Assembly (NCBI GenBank): GCA_012519875.1
Contig: JAAYPL010000079.1
Location: 1-36,506, forward strand
From: Clostridiaceae bacterium
GTDB lineage: Bacteria; Bacillota; Clostridia; Saccharofermentanales; UBA5734
DNA length: 36,506 bases
Direction: 5' to 3'
Every line of letters starts with the position of its first letter. The stretch's first letter is position 1. This document shows positions 1 to 7,437 of the stretch, piece after piece. Below the pieces are notes generated by a model that worked only from the letters and a program-made list of their open reading frames with translations, did not search any database and was not told the DNA's origin. Position numbers and translations under genes: made by a program.

Positions 1-134
1 ATGCGCCCGGCCAAGAACAAACACAACATTACCAAGCTCCCAATCACCAGTGGTGGCAGTGTCCGAGGTGTCGCCAAACCAATCAAGGCAGGTTTTGCAG
101 AAATTGCGGTTTTCAAAATCCAAACCAGGGATAA
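1..134 (+). CDS. C-terminal end of a zinc-ribbon protein (partial)
   Basis: The gene enters from the left edge; the reading frame is set by the codon at 3-5 and stops at TAA 132-134. The visible 43 residues end in a classic zinc ribbon: W-x-C-P-R-C, an N-x-G-x-F linker, then C-R-N-C-G. Such a C-X2-C...C-X2-C tail, preceded by a Gln/Pro/His-rich linker, is common at the end of membrane-associated or SPFH-type proteins and of many small Firmicute zinc-ribbon proteins. The rest of the protein lies outside the window, so no function is assigned. A short hairpin (140-144 with 149-153) follows the stop but has no T-tract. A longer open frame over the same bases from position 1 lacks any recognisable motif and was not chosen. 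Confidence 0.72.
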   Translation, partial: APGQEQTQHYQAPNHQWWQCPRCRQTNQGRFCRNCGFQNPNQG

Positions 135-162
135 CACGGCGCTCCTAAGAGCGATGTATCCG

Positions 163-202
163 TTGAGCGCCTTGACAACCTGTGTTACGATGTGATCAAG
201 CC
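163..202 (+). promoter_or_regulatory. Promoter with overlapping operator, site 1 (cupin gene)
   Basis: A -35 TTGAGC (163-168) lies 17 bp from an extended -10, TG-T-TACGAT (-10 at 186-191). Across the spacer and start site runs an imperfect inverted repeat, CTTGA (171-175) with TCAAG (196-200). The same layout occurs at 3767-3805, with 28 of the first 32 bases identical. The likely start point falls just after the -10, inside the right half-site, so a repressor bound here would block transcription. The regulator is not in the window. Confidence 0.7.
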
Positions 203-223
203 TAATTTCAGGAGGCAAGATTT

Positions 224-1429
224 ATGAAAAAAGTTCTTGTTGATCAGGCACTTGAAAAAGGCAAAGGTGTTTTAAGATTGGCACCGACTTGGGTTCCCCG
301 CGCCTTCTGCAGGCCGGGACGCCGTTTGAAACTTCATCCGGACGATTATTTTTCGTTAGGGTTAAAGCGCGGCGGCATTGATGAACGTTGGCTTTCCTCT
401 GCCACACCTGCCGATAACGGCCCCGGTACGCCTGGTGATGAAGGCTTAAGTTATATTGTGATTGATGATGATGGGAAAGAAAAGGTGATGTTGGCTGAAG
501 CTGTCGATCTGCTTGGCGAAGATCTGATTGGTCCGCAGCTGTGGGGAAAGTATGGAAAATGGCCCATGTTCTCAAAGTTTTTTGACAATCTTGGCCCATT
601 GCCGCACCACATCCATCATCGTGACCGGCACGCGGAAAAAGTCGGTCAGGCCGGAAAACCGGAAATGTATTTCTTTCCGGCTCAGATGAACAATTATCCT
701 GGAGAATTCGCTTATACATTTTTCGGATTTAATCCTGAAGTCACGAAACAGCAGGTTCGCGAATGTCTGATGAATTTTGAAAAAGGCGATAACCACATTC
801 TGGAATTGAGCCGTGCATACAAGCTGCGGGTTGATACGGGATGGGATGTTCCGCCGGGCGTCCTTCACGCACCGGGAAGCTTATGTACCTATGAGCCCCA
901 GTTCTCATCTGATGTCTATGCCATGTATCAATCTGTTCTTTTTGCAGATCATGTTACACCGCCGGAGTTGCTGTGGAAAAATATGCCGGAAAGTGAGTAT
1001 GGCAATTATGACTACCTGATGGATGTCATTGACTGGGAAAGGAATATTGATCCCGATTTTGCTCAGAAACATTTTATGCCGCCCATCCGAATCAACAATC
1101 GTGATGAGCAGCCCGGTTTGATCGAGGAATGGATTTGCTACAAATGCGATCAAGTCAGTGCTCAGCGATTGACCCTTTATCCCGATTCCAGCGCAGTCAT
1201 TAAGGATGAGGCCGCATATGGCTTAATTTTGATTCAAGGACACGGCAGTATTAATGGGCAGATCATGGAAACCCCATCAATGATCAGGTACGGGCAGCTT
1301 ACGAGGGATGAGTTTTTTGTTTCCCATCATGCTGCCAAACAAGGTGTCACGCTTGTAAACAATGCTTTATCCGAGCCGCTGGTTTTGCTGAAACATTTTG
1401 CCGAAAACCCTGAGATCCCGATTACATAA
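224..1429 (+). CDS. Mannose-6-phosphate isomerase-like cupin protein
   Basis: This 401-aa protein resembles class I phosphomannose-isomerase-type cupins, which interconvert aldose and ketose sugars or sugar phosphates at a metal site. The metal-binding pattern is visible around residues 124-150, where a P-H-H-x-H-H run is followed by a G-K-P-E-M-Y motif. A second conserved cupin motif near residues 205-220 (G-W-D-V-P-P-G-V-L-H-A-P-G) supplies the late histidine. The start is fixed by AGGAGG at 210-215, 8 bp ahead of the ATG. It is followed 104 bp later by a DUF4432 epimerase-like gene on the same strand, which suggests a small sugar-use operon. Its promoter carries an operator also found before the GH43-like gene at 3845. 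The exact sugar is unknown. Confidence 0.72.
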   Translation: MKKVLVDQALEKGKGVLRLAPTWVPRAFCRPGRRLKLHPDDYFSLGLKRGGIDERWLSSATPADNGPGTPGDEGLSYIVIDDDGKEKVMLAEAVDLLGEDLIGPQLWGKYGKWPMFSKFFDNLGPLPHHIHHRDRHAEKVGQAGKPEMYFFPAQMNNYPGEFAYTFFGFNPEVTKQQVRECLMNFEKGDNHILELSRAYKLRVDTGWDVPPGVLHAPGSLCTYEPQFSSDVYAMYQSVLFADHVTPPELLWKNMPESEYGNYDYLMDVIDWERNIDPDFAQKHFMPPIRINNRDEQPGLIEEWICYKCDQVSAQRLTLYPDSSAVIKDEAAYGLILIQGHGSINGQIMETPSMIRYGQLTRDEFFVSHHAAKQGVTLVNNALSEPLVLLKHFAENPEIPIT

Positions 1430-1533
1430 GCAATCAAACAGTATTGTTCAGGTTCCGATAGAATGGCAGTAAGCACGAAGTAATTTCAATCAGGATCCTT
1501 GATAAAAGGCATATCGTAAGGAGGGTTTTCATA

Positions 1534-2607
1534 ATGGTTGATACTCTGAGCCAAAACATGTCCCGACAAGATATCTTGCGTCGTACAGGACATATCTCAC
1601 AGGTTGCCCATGCTCGCCCCTTTGAATTTACAAGTGGGAAAGGGACGGGCTGTAAAGCGATCGGGGTAGTAACGGGTGGCGGCCTTGAATTTACAGTCCT
1701 GCAGGATCGTTGCCTGGACGTGCTTGATCTTCGATACAAGGGCGTTAATCTAAGCTTCATCGCAAAGCCGGGCGTGACGTCGCCGCAATTTTTCGTTCCT
1801 CATGACCAGTTCCGGTACTACTTTAATGGAGGTTTTTTGTATACATGCGGCTTACGCAATGTAGGTACATCGACAAATGAAAACGGAGAAGAGCATCCGA
1901 TGCACGGCCGTATAGGCGCAATTCCTGCTGAAAACGTTGGAATATCCACACGCTGGCAAGAAAACCAATATGTGATCAGTATATCAGGTGAAATGAGGGA
2001 AGCATCATTATTTGGTGAAAACCTGGTTTTGAGCCGTCGCATTGAAACTCAAATGGGTTCCAAACGAATCGAAATTTTCGATCGACTTACCAACGAAAAT
2101 TGTCGGCCTGAGGAAATCATGTTGCTTTATCACATGAACTTCGGATTCCCCTTTTTAGGGCCCGATCTACGGTTGATGCTGCCTTCTTCTACGGAAACCT
2201 CGCCGCGGGATGAAGATGCAGCCCAAGGAATGAAGGACTATAAAGTTTTTACCGACCCCATTGATGGCTACCGTGAACAATGCTTTTATCATACTTTGGG
2301 ATCGGATTCGGACGGGAATACTTGCGCGCTTCTTTACAATCAAAGCTTGAACATTGCCGTATCCTTGCGTTACAACGTAAACCAGCTGCCTACCATGACA
2401 CAATGGAAATGCATGGCTTCCGGAGATTATGCCCTGGGGATAGAGCCGGCCAACTGTCACGTCGGCGGGCGAACAGCAGAACGCGAAAGAGGCTCTTTGA
2501 AGTCGCTTGCGGGTTTCGAATCTATGAACATCAAACTGGATATAACTGTATTGGAAGGGGACGAAATTCCATTGTTCCTCCAGACATGCGGATTGCGACT
2601 GGAATGA
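1534..2607 (+). CDS. DUF4432 / aldose 1-epimerase-like protein
   Basis: A 357-aa protein of the DUF4432 group, related in fold to galactose mutarotase (aldose 1-epimerase). The N-terminal part has the typical G-R-x-C-x-D-like stretch, here Q-D-R-C-L-D-V near residue 52, and the Y-x-x-G-x-N-L-S-F motif. The mid-region has H-P-M-H-G-R-I near residue 125 and Y-H-M-N-F-G-F-P near residue 206, both putative sugar-binding or catalytic histidine motifs. The C-terminal part has E-P-A-N-C-H-V-G-G. The start is supported by AAGGAGGG at 1518-1525, 8 bp upstream. Substrate is unknown; the neighbouring cupin isomerase and aldo/keto reductase imply handling of an unusual aldose or ketose. No separate promoter was recognised in the 104-bp gap, so co-transcription with the cupin gene is likely. 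Confidence 0.75.
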   Translation: MVDTLSQNMSRQDILRRTGHISQVAHARPFEFTSGKGTGCKAIGVVTGGGLEFTVLQDRCLDVLDLRYKGVNLSFIAKPGVTSPQFFVPHDQFRYYFNGGFLYTCGLRNVGTSTNENGEEHPMHGRIGAIPAENVGISTRWQENQYVISISGEMREASLFGENLVLSRRIETQMGSKRIEIFDRLTNENCRPEEIMLLYHMNFGFPFLGPDLRLMLPSSTETSPRDEDAAQGMKDYKVFTDPIDGYREQCFYHTLGSDSDGNTCALLYNQSLNIAVSLRYNVNQLPTMTQWKCMASGDYALGIEPANCHVGGRTAERERGSLKSLAGFESMNIKLDITVLEGDEIPLFLQTCGLRLE

Positions 2608-2627
2608 TCGCAAAACGCGTTTTGCGA
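2608..2627. repeat. 20-bp perfect palindrome after the DUF4432 gene
   Basis: TCGCAAAACGCGTTTTGCGA is a perfect palindrome beginning right after the TGA at 2605-2607. It could fold into a stem, but neither strand has a following T-tract, so it is not a standard intrinsic terminator. It lies in the short gap between convergent genes. It may be a protein-binding site or a transcript-stabilising hairpin. Confidence 0.6.
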
Positions 2628-2704
2628 GAGTCACTTCCACTTGTTTGCTAATATGAAAGCCAACCATTAACGGCATGCTGTGCCGGAAAAAGCCGGAGAG
2701 ATGA

Positions 2705-3595
2705 TCAGATTTTAGGCCTTGTGTGGCGGTCTACCTGGGTCAGGCGGGCATCAGGGTTATTATGGCGCCGGCCCGGATCTTCAATTGAATCGAGCACAGC
2801 CATTTCCTCCGAATTCAGCCGGAAATCGAAAATTGCCGTATTCTCCACCATCCGACCGCAATCATAGGAGCTCGGGATGGCAATCGTGTCGTGCTGATAA
2901 ACCCAGCGCAGGATAATTTGAGCTTGTGTTTTGTTGTATTTTTTGCAGATTTCCGACAATTCGGCGAACTCTTTCCCAATGCCTGCAAGCGGACTGTAGG
3001 CGATCGTCCGGATTCCGTGCGCCCGGCAGAACCGGCGAATGTCATATTGGCAGAAACCGATATTCATCTCGATCTCGTTGGCCATCACCGGTATTTCAGC
3101 GGCTGCCATCAGCGGTTGAAGATGGTGTTCCAGAAAATTGCTGACGCCAATGGCACGCAGCTTGCCGTCTCGATAACATTTTTCCATGGCTCGCCAGGTC
3201 TCGAGGTTCATTTGCTGCCAATCATCTTCGTGGCCGGCTGCTACCGGCCAGTGGATGAGGTAGAGATCAATGTAATCAAAACCCAGGTCCGTCAGCGACT
3301 CCTCGATGACCGCAAGCGTGGAATCATATCCTTGATCCTGGTCCCAGACTTTACTGACGACGAAAAAATCCTCTCGCGGCACGCCCGATTGCCGCAAGGC
3401 ATCACCGATGCTGCGTTCGTTCCTGTAAACGCTGGCGGTGTCGAAAAGCCGATATCCGGATTGGGTGGCGTATTTGTTCATTTCGACGGATATTTCGGTG
3501 CTGACCATGTGTCTGTAAGTACCAAAGCCGAGACAGGGAATTTGCACGCCGTTGGACAGCGTCCAGCGGTCAGAGAAAGAACCGAATGTTGTCAT
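2705..3595 (-). CDS. Aldo/keto reductase
   Basis: A 296-aa NAD(P)H-dependent aldo/keto reductase of the 2,5-diketo-gluconate-reductase-like group. The catalytic tetrad is in place: Asp and Tyr in G-Y-R-L-F-D-T-A-S-V-Y (residues about 47-57), Lys in V-V-S-K-V-W, and His in L-Y-L-I-H-W-P. The C-terminal cofactor segment has I-P-S-S. Length is normal for the family. It converges on the DUF4432 gene and diverges from the GH43-like gene, so it probably reduces or oxidises a sugar in the same pathway. It has its own strong promoter at 3653-3681. The ribosome binding site is modest (AAAGG about 11 bp upstream). The physiological substrate cannot be read from sequence. Confidence 0.88.
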   Translation of the reverse strand: MTTFGSFSDRWTLSNGVQIPCLGFGTYRHMVSTEISVEMNKYATQSGYRLFDTASVYRNERSIGDALRQSGVPREDFFVVSKVWDQDQGYDSTLAVIEESLTDLGFDYIDLYLIHWPVAAGHEDDWQQMNLETWRAMEKCYRDGKLRAIGVSNFLEHHLQPLMAAAEIPVMANEIEMNIGFCQYDIRRFCRAHGIRTIAYSPLAGIGKEFAELSEICKKYNKTQAQIILRWVYQHDTIAIPSSYDCGRMVENTAIFDFRLNSEEMAVLDSIEDPGRRHNNPDARLTQVDRHTRPKI

Positions 3596-3652
3596 AGGAT
3601 GACCAGCCTTTCATCAGGATATATTTCATATGATCACAATACTTGTAATAAT

Positions 3653-3681
3653 ATGTTATGCATTGCGTGCAGTAGTGTCAA
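3653..3681 (-). promoter_or_regulatory. SigA-type promoter of the aldo/keto reductase gene
   Basis: Read on the minus strand, a perfect -35 TTGACA (3676-3681) is separated by exactly 17 bp from a -10 TAACAT (3653-3658). It lies about 60 bp upstream of the ATG at 3595. It does not carry the operator motif found before the neighbouring cupin and GH43 genes. Confidence 0.72.
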
Positions 3682-3766
3682 TAAACCAATAAACCGATTG
3701 TCTTGCCAACGCTGGTCGCTGCGGGGAAATACATGCCGTTTCAACGTTCAAAAGCAGCGAGCCCCC

Positions 3767-3805
3767 TTGAGCGCTTTGGCATCCTGTGCTACGATGTGCC
3801 AAGCC
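3767..3805 (+). promoter_or_regulatory. Promoter with overlapping operator, site 2 (GH43-like gene)
   Basis: A -35 TTGAGC (3767-3772), 17-bp spacer and extended -10 TG-C-TACGAT (-10 at 3790-3795) match site 1 almost base for base. The inverted repeat is clearer here: TTGGCA (3776-3781) and TGCCAA (3797-3802). One base is missing in the right half relative to site 1. The repeat spans the promoter spacer and start site, as expected for a repressor operator. Confidence 0.7.
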
Positions 3806-3844
3806 GAAGAAGGAATACTTGCGCCGGCAATCGGAAAGTACAGG

Positions 3845-4804
3845 ATGATGAAAACGAATGAGATAAATATCCGTGACCCATATATTCTTCTCCATGATGA
3901 CCGATATTATCTGTACGGCACCAGAAGCGCCTCGTGCTGGGGACCCATGGATGGCTTTGACTGCTATGTCAGTGATGATCTGGAGAATTGGTCCGGCCCT
4001 GTTGAGATTTTCCACAATCATGGTGATTTCTGGGCAGACAACAGCTACTGGGCGCCGGAATGCTGCTTTTATCAGAATGCCTTTTATCTGGTAGCGACCT
4101 TCGGGTCGAAAACCCGCAACAAAGGCATTCAGGTTCTGCGCTCTGAGTCACCGACCGGCCCTTTCACGCCTCACAGCCCCGGGCCGGTCACACCGGCCGA
4201 ATGGGTCTGTATCGACGGTACGCTGTACTTTGACCGGGAAAGCAAGCCGTTTTTAATATTCAGCCTTTCGTTTGAAACCGATAAAAATGGCGGGATGTAT
4301 GGAATGGAGTTGACCGCTGACTTGAAAGCGGCAGCCGGGGTTCCGCAGCTGCTGTTCAACGCAGCCGAAGCCGGTTGGCCCGTGCCGATTCCGTTTGCCA
4401 AAGAAATGGGCGTTGATGGCATAGCCTATCTCTCGGACGGGCCATGCCTGTTCCGTACGCCCGACGGTAAACTGCTGATCATCTGGTCCAGCTGGTCATC
4501 CAAAGGTTACGCCGTCGGCATGGCGGTTTCGGATAACAATGAGCTTGACGGGAAATGGCAGCATCTCAAGCGATTGCTGGTTCCGGAAAACGGCGGACAC
4601 GGCATGATGTTCCGTAATAAGAACCATGAGTGGATGTATACCTATCATTACCCCAATGACTTTGGTCTTGAAAGGCCTCGGTTCATCCACGTTGAAGAGG
4701 ATTTTTATGATCAGGACGAGCTCTCAAAAGGCACCTCAGCTGAACAAACGGAACAATACAAACCCCATACCAAACACAAAAAACCGCCAGAGCAGCCACT
4801 CTGA
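3845..4804 (+). CDS. GH43-like glycosidase (five-bladed beta-propeller)
   Basis: A 319-aa protein like glycoside hydrolase family 43 enzymes, which cleave arabinose- or xylose-type side chains. The catalytic-base region is near the N-terminus (I-R-D-P-Y-I followed by Y-Y-L-Y-G-T). Further motifs are W-A-P-E-C near residue 73, the I-D-G-T-L region near residue 128 and G-H-G-M-M near residue 250. There is no signal peptide, so it is probably cytoplasmic and acts on imported oligosaccharides. The ATG at 3845 was chosen because the family N-terminus begins there; the ribosome binding site is weak (GGAAAG at 3833-3838), and an ATG at 3848 is possible. The frame stays open upstream across the antisense reductase, but that part is not protein-like. 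The last 25 residues are hydrophilic and overlap the terminator hairpin. Confidence 0.75.
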   Translation: MMKTNEINIRDPYILLHDDRYYLYGTRSASCWGPMDGFDCYVSDDLENWSGPVEIFHNHGDFWADNSYWAPECCFYQNAFYLVATFGSKTRNKGIQVLRSESPTGPFTPHSPGPVTPAEWVCIDGTLYFDRESKPFLIFSLSFETDKNGGMYGMELTADLKAAAGVPQLLFNAAEAGWPVPIPFAKEMGVDGIAYLSDGPCLFRTPDGKLLIIWSSWSSKGYAVGMAVSDNNELDGKWQHLKRLLVPENGGHGMMFRNKNHEWMYTYHYPNDFGLERPRFIHVEEDFYDQDELSKGTSAEQTEQYKPHTKHKKPPEQPL

Positions 4805-4810
4805 CGGTTT
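4778..4810 (-). terminator. Intrinsic terminator of tRNA-Arg
   Basis: A 12-bp stem with one mismatch pairs 4781-4792 with 4799-4810 around a 6-nt loop. On the minus strand it is followed by six T residues (4783 down to 4778). It begins 6 nt after the tRNA 3' end. On the plus strand only a short T run follows, so it may also act weakly for the GH43-like gene, whose stop codon lies inside the stem. Confidence 0.82.
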
Positions 4811-4816
4811 TAACGA

Positions 4817-4893
4817 TGGTGATCCCGAGAGGATTCGAACCTCCGGCCTGCGGTTTAGGAAACCGACGCTCTATCCGGCTGAGCTACGGGACC
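4817..4893 (-). tRNA. tRNA-Arg(CCT)
   Basis: A 77-nt cloverleaf on the minus strand. The acceptor stem pairs GGTCCCG with CGGGATC (one G-T pair). The D-arm is GCTC/GAGC, the anticodon loop is TTCCTAA with anticodon CCT, and the T-arm has loop TTCGAAT. The variable loop has 5 nt, and the 3' CCA is encoded. The outermost anticodon-stem pair (T27-C43) is mismatched. It reads AGG codons. It has its own promoter and terminator, so it is a single-gene unit downstream of the L25 gene. Confidence 0.96.
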
Positions 4894-4906
4894 GGCTGCA
4901 GAAGTA

Positions 4907-4935
4907 ATTGTAGGGGATCGTTGTCACCCTGTCAA
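4907..4935 (-). promoter_or_regulatory. Promoter of tRNA-Arg
   Basis: On the minus strand, a perfect -35 TTGACA (4930-4935), 17-bp spacer and -10 TACAAT (4907-4912) lie just upstream of the tRNA. This is a strong SigA-type promoter, in keeping with a stable RNA gene. Confidence 0.8.
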
Positions 4936-4976
4936 TGTACCGGATGCTTCGCACAGGCCCGATGGTCCGATACGGA

Positions 4977-5603
4977 TTATTCGCTTGCCGGCTCTTCGGC
5001 GGGTGTGGTTTCTCCGACAGCGAAAGTTTCGTCTTCGGTCTCGCCTGTTTCGGGCAGAGCTCTGATTCGGTGTGGTTTGACGATTGCATAGACTTCGTCT
5101 TCCGGGTCGGTGATTTTAATTTCTTCATCAATCTGAAAGTTGGTTGCTAAAATGGTGTCATCGGCCTCCATTTCGCTGACATCGACATTCAGATATTCCG
5201 GCAGCAAAGATACCGGACCGGTCATACCCATCTCGTTGCGGATAATATTTAATTGCAGAAAACGATTTTCCAAGCCCTCTAGGCCGTAGTAGTTGATCGG
5301 GACCTGCATTCTAACTTCCTGATGCTGAGTAACCAGCTGAATGGACACGTGCAATAATCTTCCGTCGACAACGTCTTTCTGTATTTCTCTAATGAAACCA
5401 AACTCTCTTTTCCCGTCGGTTTCGACCCAGATTCGGGCGTTGGAGCCCTGCTTGGCAATGACCCGGTTGAGCGTAACGGCGTCAAACTGGACCGGATATG
5501 ATGATGTATCGGTTTTGTTGAGTACGGCCGGAATAAATCCGGATCTCCTGATTTGGCCGGGCTTGCCGGATCGGTTCTGGGCGACCAGGACAATCTTCTC
5601 CAT
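4977..5603 (-). CDS. rplY/ctc: 50S ribosomal protein L25 / general stress protein Ctc
   Basis: A 208-aa protein of the long L25 (TL5/Ctc) family, which binds 5S rRNA in the large ribosomal subunit. The N-terminal L25 domain (about 1-92) begins with a short beta strand and the typical G-K-P-G-Q-I-R-R-S-G-F-I-P-A-V stretch. The C-terminal TL5 beta domain (about 95-185) contains the P-I-N-Y-Y-G-L-E-G segment. A Glu/Thr-rich acidic tail ends the protein. Length matches the two-domain form rather than the short single-domain form. It is transcribed alone from an extended -10 promoter at 5697-5705, with the tRNA-Arg unit downstream. Confidence 0.93.
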   Translation of the reverse strand: MEKIVLVAQNRSGKPGQIRRSGFIPAVLNKTDTSSYPVQFDAVTLNRVIAKQGSNARIWVETDGKREFGFIREIQKDVVDGRLLHVSIQLVTQHQEVRMQVPINYYGLEGLENRFLQLNIIRNEMGMTGPVSLLPEYLNVDVSEMEADDTILATNFQIDEEIKITDPEDEVYAIVKPHRIRALPETGETEDETFAVGETTPAEEPASE

Positions 5604-5696
5604 GGGGTTGCTCCTTTCTGTATATACCGAACGATTTTATTTGTTTGATCGTATCGGTAAATGGCTGAAATTGATAAGCTCAACTAGCCAGAACAC

Positions 5697-5705
5697 ATTA
5701 TACCA
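5697..5705 (-). promoter_or_regulatory. Extended -10 promoter of the L25 gene
   Basis: On the minus strand the sequence TG-G-TATAAT (-10 at 5697-5702) gives a perfect -10 with the extended TG element, about 94 bp before the start codon. No good -35 is visible 17 bp upstream, which is usual for extended -10 promoters. Confidence 0.6.
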
Positions 5706-5766
5706 CTTACAAGACTTCCACGCTAATGCCGAATGCGGGGGTTCTGTTCAAATGGCCGGATTTCCG

Positions 5767-5772
5767 TATAAT
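5767..5772 (+). promoter_or_regulatory. Candidate -10 for the NusG-II/Gx-transporter genes
   Basis: A perfect TATAAT lies 58 bp before the ATG at 5830. The -35 is poor (TGTTCA at 5745-5750, 16-bp spacer). It is the only promoter-like site in the divergent gap between the L25 gene and this gene set. Confidence 0.45.
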
Positions 5773-5829
5773 AGTAGGTGGTCGACCCCAAATGCGGTGG
5801 ACTGATTTTATCGGAGAGAAAGGATTCGG

Positions 5830-6246
5830 ATGACGGGGTCCAAACGGGAATCATGGCGCCGTTGGCTGAAGTGGGGCGATTTTGTTATTGTGGCCCTCGT
5901 TGTTTTGTTGGCGGTTGCCTTGCTGCTGATAATGCCGGGTCGACTTGGCGATTCGCGGGTAGAGGCCTGTCTGATGTGTGACGGAAAGATCCTTCGCCGG
6001 TGGACAGAAGAGGAGCTGCGTGCTGGTGGTGAAACGACGATCGAAACTCACGGTTATCATTACACGATTGTCTGGGAGCGGGGGCGCATACGCTTTGCCG
6101 AAGCGGACTGCCCGGATCAGGTTTGTGTCCGGACCGGCTGGCTGAAATCGGGAGGGAACCTGGCGGCCTGCGTACCGGGACACCTGGTTCTTAAAATCAG
6201 CGGGGCAACATCGGCACCGGCAGAGCCGGATGTGATTGTCCGATGA
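5830..6246 (+). CDS. NusG domain II-containing membrane-anchored protein
   Basis: A 138-aa protein with a short basic N-terminus, one transmembrane helix (about residues 17-36) and an extracytoplasmic NusG-II-like domain. The conserved tail is visible: C-P-D-Q-V-C-V-R-T-G-W, then a second cysteine region (A-A-C-V-P-G-H-L-V). Proteins of this family are commonly encoded next to Gx transporters and quinone or isoprenoid genes in Clostridia, but the molecular role is not established. Its TGA overlaps the next gene's start (ATGA at 6243-6246), so the two are translationally coupled. The ribosome binding site is GAGAAAGGA. Confidence 0.85.
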   Translation: MTGSKRESWRRWLKWGDFVIVALVVLLAVALLLIMPGRLGDSRVEACLMCDGKILRRWTEEELRAGGETTIETHGYHYTIVWERGRIRFAEADCPDQVCVRTGWLKSGGNLAACVPGHLVLKISGATSAPAEPDVIVR

Positions 6247-6788
6247 CCGGAAAAGCCACAACAGCTATCGAGCAGCGTGAAAGGTTGCGTCGCCTGGCCA
6301 TCAATGCGGTCTTGATCGCGCTGGCTCTGGCTTTGTCCATCTTGGAGCGTTGGATTCCGCTGGATTTGTTGGTTCCGATTCCGGGTATCAAGCTGGGCTT
6401 GGCCAATGTTGTTACTCTGTACGCCTTGATGCGGCTACGGCCGTTGAACGCATGGATTATCCTGGTGGCGCGGAGCTTGTTCATGGGGGCTGTTTCCGGT
6501 TTGACCACATTTCTTTTTTCGCTGGCCGGCGGTGTACTGGCTCTGCTGACTATGTGGCTGCTCTGCCGGCTGGAGGGCCGGGTTGTTTCCCTTATCGGTA
6601 TCAGCATCGCCGGTGCCGCTTTACACAACATCGGTCAGGTGACCGTCGCCAGTCTGCTGCTGAGTGAGCCGCTTTTATTTTCAACCTATCTGCCGCTACT
6701 GTTGCTGACCGGTCTGTTGACCGGCTTGTTGACCGGAGTTGCCGCCTGGCCGGTGATCCGCAACCTGCCTGTACGGCCGGCTTTGTGA
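6243..6788 (+). CDS. Gx transporter family membrane protein
   Basis: A 181-aa, highly hydrophobic protein with about five to six membrane segments. It belongs to the family once annotated as heptaprenyl diphosphate synthase component I and now called Gx transporter (Hpre_diP_synt_I). A typical motif is visible near residues 43-60: P-I-P-G-I-K-L-G-L-A-N. The fold resembles ECF-type substrate-binding membrane proteins, and the substrate is unknown. It overlaps the NusG-II gene by 4 nt, a very common pairing, and is followed 7 bp later by the PAP2 phosphatase. The Leu/Thr/Gly repeat near the C-terminus (L-L-T-G-L repeated three times) is part of the last helix. Confidence 0.85.
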   Translation: MTGKATTAIEQRERLRRLAINAVLIALALALSILERWIPLDLLVPIPGIKLGLANVVTLYALMRLRPLNAWIILVARSLFMGAVSGLTTFLFSLAGGVLALLTMWLLCRLEGRVVSLIGISIAGAALHNIGQVTVASLLLSEPLLFSTYLPLLLLTGLLTGLLTGVAAWPVIRNLPVRPAL

Positions 6789-6795
6789 GGAAGAC

Positions 6796-7392
6796 ATGAC
6801 CGACAAGTATCTAATTTCGATTGGCATTCTGATCGCTATTTTTATCCTTTTGCCGATATTTAGCCGACCACTGGTTCCATTTAATCTGGCCGTCCGGCAG
6901 TTTGTCAGCAAACACCGCAGTATGCGGCTCAGATCCCTGATGATTTTCACCCATCGATACAATGATTTTCTTTCCTTTTCCATTCAACTGCTTTTTCTGG
7001 CCCTGCTGCTTGGATTGGTTTGGCGCGATTGGCGCCGTGCCGGTGTTCTTTTGATCGCGATGTTTATTCAGACTACAATAATCACCTTGTTTAAACGCCT
7101 GACGTCCATCGACCGGCCGCCTCAACTTGTTTCGCATATCGTGATGACGTCCGGCTCTTATCCGAGCGGACACAGCGCCGCCAGCCTGACCTTTGCCCTG
7201 TTGGTTCCTCTTGTGCTCATGCCTTACGTAAGTCAGGCGGTCACCATTATCTTAGGAGCATTGCTCGGTTGTGTGGCCCTTTTGACGGCTTATGGCCGGT
7301 TATATCTGGATGTGCACTGGTTTACCGATGTTATCGGCGGCTGGTTGTTGTCGGTCGCGATCTTTTTGCTCAGCATCGGGTTTTTGACCTGA
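6796..7392 (+). CDS. PAP2-family membrane phosphatase
   Basis: A 198-aa integral membrane protein of the PAP2/undecaprenyl-pyrophosphatase-like superfamily, with about five to six transmembrane helices. All three catalytic motifs are present: K-R-L-T-S-I-D-R-P (C1, near residue 92), P-S-G-H (C2, near residue 118) and G-R-L-Y-L-D-V-H-W-F-T-D (C3, near residue 167). Such enzymes remove phosphate from lipid phosphates such as undecaprenyl pyrophosphate or phosphatidic acid at the outer face of the membrane. The ribosome binding site is GAGGA. It follows the Gx transporter by 7 bp; a role in recycling a polyprenyl lipid fits but is not proven. Confidence 0.9.
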   Translation: MTDKYLISIGILIAIFILLPIFSRPLVPFNLAVRQFVSKHRSMRLRSLMIFTHRYNDFLSFSIQLLFLALLLGLVWRDWRRAGVLLIAMFIQTTIITLFKRLTSIDRPPQLVSHIVMTSGSYPSGHSAASLTFALLVPLVLMPYVSQAVTIILGALLGCVALLTAYGRLYLDVHWFTDVIGGWLLSVAIFLLSIGFLT

Positions 7393-7414
7393 TTTTGTTT
7401 GACTCTGCTATAAT
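7384..7414 (+). promoter_or_regulatory. Extended -10 promoter of the RNA methyltransferase gene
   Basis: TG-C-TATAAT (-10 at 7409-7414) is a perfect extended -10. A TTGACC at 7384-7389 gives a 19-bp spacer, longer than ideal. It overlaps the 3' end of the PAP2 gene. Confidence 0.6.
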
Positions 7415-7437
7415 AAGCAAGTTGACAGGAGAGTCTT

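Noticed and set aside
1..195. Open frame from ATG at position 1
   Set aside because: It overlaps the promoter at 163-191 and has no protein-like features; the zinc-ribbon frame over the same bases is clearly real.
2891..3844. Upstream extension of the GH43-like frame
   Set aside because: It is antisense to the aldo/keto reductase and contains both promoters; family similarity begins at 3845.
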